Source: Microlunatus sp964251895 (GTDB lineage Bacteria > Actinomycetota > Actinomycetes > Propionibacteriales > Propionibacteriaceae). From it: 64,000 bases of DNA. The stretch covers positions 1 to 64,000 of the forward strand of contig CAXULL010000022.1 in the NCBI GenBank assembly GCA_964251895.1, given 5' to 3'. How positions within the stretch are numbered: position 1 is the stretch's first letter; each line of letters starts with the position of its first letter. The position numbers were made by a program, and so were the translations under genes. Below the pieces are notes generated by a model. The model was not told the origin of the DNA. It saw only the letters and a program-made list of their open reading frames with translations, and made no database searches. Positions 61,973 through 64,000 of this stretch are shown in pieces.

Positions 61973-63247
61973 TCAGCCCTCGAGGACGGCCCAGTCGTGG
62001 GGCGGCACTGTTCCCCCCGCCGGTGACGTGTACGGCTGGTCGCCCAGGTTGAGCGCGAGCGTCAGGGCCTGCTCGCCGGTGCGGGCGCGGGCGTGCACGA
62101 GCAGGTGCTCGTTGGCGACCTGCTCGGTCGAGATCACCGCGTCGACGAGCCAGGGGTGCTGACGGCGCAGCGCGAGCACCCGGCGGTAGACCTCTTCGAT
62201 CTCGGGGTGCGGGTCGGCGAACAGGCCGCGCTCGGCCGGCAGCTCCGGACGGACGGCGTCGTCGCCACCCGGGCGGTCCTCCTTGACAGCCTCCAGCCCG
62301 AACTCGTCGCCGTAGTAGACCGACGGCACCCCGGGCAGGAAGCCGAGCAGCGCGGCGGCGTGCGGCCAGTGCCGCTCGTCGTGGATCTGGCTGGCCACCC
62401 GCGTGGTGTCGTGGTTGCCGACGAACGTCAGCGGCACGAAGTGCTCGAGGAGCTCGGCGTGGCGGGTCAGCGTCCACTCGAGCTCGTGGAAGTTCACGGT
62501 GTCGAGCGAGGACCAGACGGCCTTCCACAGCTCGTACTGGGTGACGGAGTCGATGCCGGACCGCTCGACGTAGTCGACGTAGTCGCCGTGGATCATCTCG
62601 CCCACGAACCACGCGTCGCCGAACTCCGCCCGGACCGCCGGCAGCACGCTGGCCCAGAACTCGGGCGGGACCGCGTACGCCGCGTCGAGGCGCCAGCCGT
62701 CGATCCCCCGGCGCAGCCAGTGCAGCAGCACGTCGCGGACGAAGTCCTGGACCAGCGGAGAGGCGTGGTTGAGCGTGACCAGGCCGTCGCTGCCCTCGAA
62801 GTAGTCGGCGGAGATCACGCCGTCGGTGTCGTAGAGCCGCTGCACCCACTCGGCGCCGGCCGAGCCCGGACCCTCCGCCAGCGCCTGCGCGACCGGCGGG
62901 AAGGCCCGCCCGGCGTGGTTGAAGACGCCGTCCAGCAGCACCCGCACCCCGCGGTCGTGACAGGCCGTGACCAGCGCGTCGAAGTCGGCGTCGTCGCCGA
63001 GGCGCGGGTCGACGCGCAGGTAGTCGACGGTGTCGTAGCCGTGGCTCGTCGCGGCGAAGACGGGGGCCAGCAGCAGACCGTTGCAGCCGAGGGAGACGAG
63101 GTGCTCCAGCCAGGCCTCGATCCGGCGCAGCCGGTGCTCGGTGCGGCCGTCGGGCAGCTCGGCCAGCTCACGTTCGGCCCCCACGAAGCCGAGCGGGTAG
63201 ACGTGCCACCAGAAGACGTGATCGACCCACGCCGGTTCCCTGTCCAC
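61973..63247 (-). CDS. Alpha-amylase family glycosyl hydrolase (GH13)
   Basis: A 424-residue GH13 enzyme without signal peptide. Conserved regions are in order: LLDGVFNHAG (N110-H111), GIDGWRLDAAYAV with nucleophile Asp188, WFVGEMIHGDY with acid/base Glu217, and FVGNHDTTRV with the third Asp near 280. VFWWHVYPLGFVG at the start and a short C-terminal beta domain suggest an intracellular maltodextrin- or trehalose-type enzyme. GTG 63247 is the most likely start; no clear ribosome site. Single gene, convergent with Nudix. Confidence 0.9.
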   Translation of the reverse strand: MDREPAWVDHVFWWHVYPLGFVGAERELAELPDGRTEHRLRRIEAWLEHLVSLGCNGLLLAPVFAATSHGYDTVDYLRVDPRLGDDADFDALVTACHDRGVRVLLDGVFNHAGRAFPPVAQALAEGPGSAGAEWVQRLYDTDGVISADYFEGSDGLVTLNHASPLVQDFVRDVLLHWLRRGIDGWRLDAAYAVPPEFWASVLPAVRAEFGDAWFVGEMIHGDYVDYVERSGIDSVTQYELWKAVWSSLDTVNFHELEWTLTRHAELLEHFVPLTFVGNHDTTRVASQIHDERHWPHAAALLGFLPGVPSVYYGDEFGLEAVKEDRPGGDDAVRPELPAERGLFADPHPEIEEVYRRVLALRRQHPWLVDAVISTEQVANEHLLVHARARTGEQALTLALNLGDQPYTSPAGGTVPPHDWAVLEG

Positions 63248-63400
63248 CCACCCACCTTGGCAGACCCGGTCCCGACGTCCGTGCACCCCCGAGCTGAGGG
63301 ACGCCGGCGCCAACCCCCCAGCCGATCGCCGACGTCCTTCGTCGAGGCTATCGAGAGACGTGCGCGGACGCACCCACCCAGGAGCCGGGGCGGACAGCAC

Positions 63401-63406
63401 TACGCT
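63401..63406 (+). promoter_or_regulatory. -10 hexamer TACGCT upstream of acidic small protein gene
   Basis: TACGCT would start transcription about 53 nt before ATG 63465, and AGGAG (63453-63457) provides a conventional ribosome site, so this gene looks leadered, unlike many neighbours. Confidence 0.45.
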
Positions 63407-63464
63407 GACGGCGCACGCCGCGGCCACCGCCGTCCGGGGAGCCAGGAGAACCAGGAGCACTGTG

Positions 63465-63638
63465 ATGACGTCGTCGAACGTGGAGCCCGAGCCCGCCACC
63501 GAGACCACCGAGGGCCAGGACGCGCCCGACGCCGACTCGCCCATCGGCAACCTGACCGTGGAGGACGACCCGGAGGGCACGGTCGACCCCTCCGACCTGG
63601 CCGGGACCGCGAGCGACGACGACGCGGACGTCTCGTAG
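63465..63638 (+). CDS. Small acidic hypothetical protein
   Basis: A 57-residue, highly acidic protein rich in Asp, Glu, Thr and Ser (starting MTSSNVEPEPATETT), with no hydrophobic segment, probably disordered. ATG 63465 has AGGAG 7 nt upstream; a GTG 3 bases earlier is too close to that site. No family known to me. It ends 5 bp from the convergent GH25 gene stop. Confidence 0.55.
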   Translation: MTSSNVEPEPATETTEGQDAPDADSPIGNLTVEDDPEGTVDPSDLAGTASDDDADVS

Positions 63639-63642
63639 GGGA

Positions 63643-64000
63643 TTACTTCTTGGTCGCCAGCACCTTCAGCCGCTTCATCTTGCTGGGGAAGACGTCCTGG
63701 TCGATCGGGTTGGACGAGTACTGCCAGAAGGTGGCGTTGCGCCACCCCTTCGGCAGCGTGCCGGGGGTCCGGGTCCCGTAGCGGGCGATCCACAGCGGGT
63801 TCGTGGTCGCGAACGCGCCGGAGTTGCCCGTGCACTGCTTCCACCAGTCCGTCGTGGTGTAGATGACGGCGTCCTTGCCGGTGAGCTTCTTGTACTCACG
63901 GGTGAAGGACGAGATCCACTTGACCATGTTCTTCTTGCTCACGCCGTAGCAGGTCTTGCCGTACGGGTTGTACTCGATGTCGAGCACGCCGGGCAGCGTC
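63643..64000 (-). CDS. GH25 lysozyme (N-acetylmuramidase), 5' part beyond window
   Basis: The C-terminal 119 or so residues of a Cellosyl-type GH25 muramidase. The catalytic DxE is in LDIEYNPYG, followed by TCYGVSKKNMVKWI, VIYTTTDWWKQCTG, NPLWIARYG, LPKGWRNATFWQYS and DQDVFPS. The reading frame stays open to position 64000, so the start, probably with a signal peptide, lies outside. It hydrolyses the glycan strand of peptidoglycan. The tail after DVFPS is short, with no wall-binding domain. Confidence 0.9.
   Translation of the reverse strand, partial: TLPGVLDIEYNPYGKTCYGVSKKNMVKWISSFTREYKKLTGKDAVIYTTTDWWKQCTGNSGAFATTNPLWIARYGTRTPGTLPKGWRNATFWQYSSNPIDQDVFPSKMKRLKVLATKK

Overview
The window is high-GC DNA (roughly 70 percent) packed with short intergenic gaps, GTG starts and 4-nt gene overlaps. 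Several families are typical of Actinomycetota: the DUF222-HNH endonuclease, DUF1707, DUF2690, the TadA-associated protein, a mycothiol-type maleylpyruvate isomerase-fold protein, a LytR C-terminal protein, a leaderless dnaX-ebfC-recR block and a short actinobacterial SRP RNA. The overall set would fit Propionibacteriales, but I cannot fix genus from sequence alone. I see no prophage, insertion sequence or CRISPR array; this looks like ordinary chromosome.

Layout. 1-12.7 kb: the 3' half of a tRNA-Pro, then a minus-strand run with a 1322-residue secreted SGNH-hydrolase fusion coupled to a lipoprotein, a DUF2690 protein, a two-component pair whose kinase has two membrane modules, a PIG-V-type mannosyltransferase, an aminotransferase, an RraA-like protein and a PHP phosphoesterase. 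12.7-16.7 kb: a LexA-type box shared by the PHP gene and a divergent HNH endonuclease gene, then a three-gene polar amino acid ABC importer. 16.7-29 kb: an amidase, lysC with an internal beta-subunit start, DUF1707, an oxidoreductase, recR-ebfC-dnaX, a NarL-type two-component system, DUF72, a HAD hydrolase, SRP RNA and tRNA-Ser(GGA). 29-39 kb: a DNA glycosylase running antisense into the tRNA, a fatty acid desaturase, cardiolipin synthase, an orphan response regulator divergent from a SigB/SigF-type sigma factor, dienelactone hydrolase, trpS, a Cys-containing protein coupled to a TraR/DksA zinc-finger protein, and a class II photolyase.

39-45 kb: an OsmC protein divergent from a copper/thiol-redox run (CopD-CtaG fusion, membrane protein, CopC, DsbA-like protein, VKOR). 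45-64 kb: a PEBP protein, a HerA-like ATPase, a ParB/Srx-like small protein, a LytR_C protein, a K+/H+ antiporter, an operon of serine hydrolase, four-carbon acid-sugar kinase and PdxA-type dehydrogenase, tRNA-Ser(CGA), tadA with its partner, upp, a nuclease, menB, a CAP protein, a PNPOx protein, an MFS exporter coupled to an SDR, a Nudix hydrolase, a GH13 enzyme and an edge-truncated GH25 lysozyme.

Two expression features recur. Many genes have a TANNNT -10 hexamer 6-7 nt before the start codon, the layout of leaderless transcripts. Two clear genes (TraR/DksA-type and SDR), and possibly the long sensor kinase, have no usable ATG/GTG/TTG and appear to start at CTG inside a CTGA overlap with the preceding stop codon.
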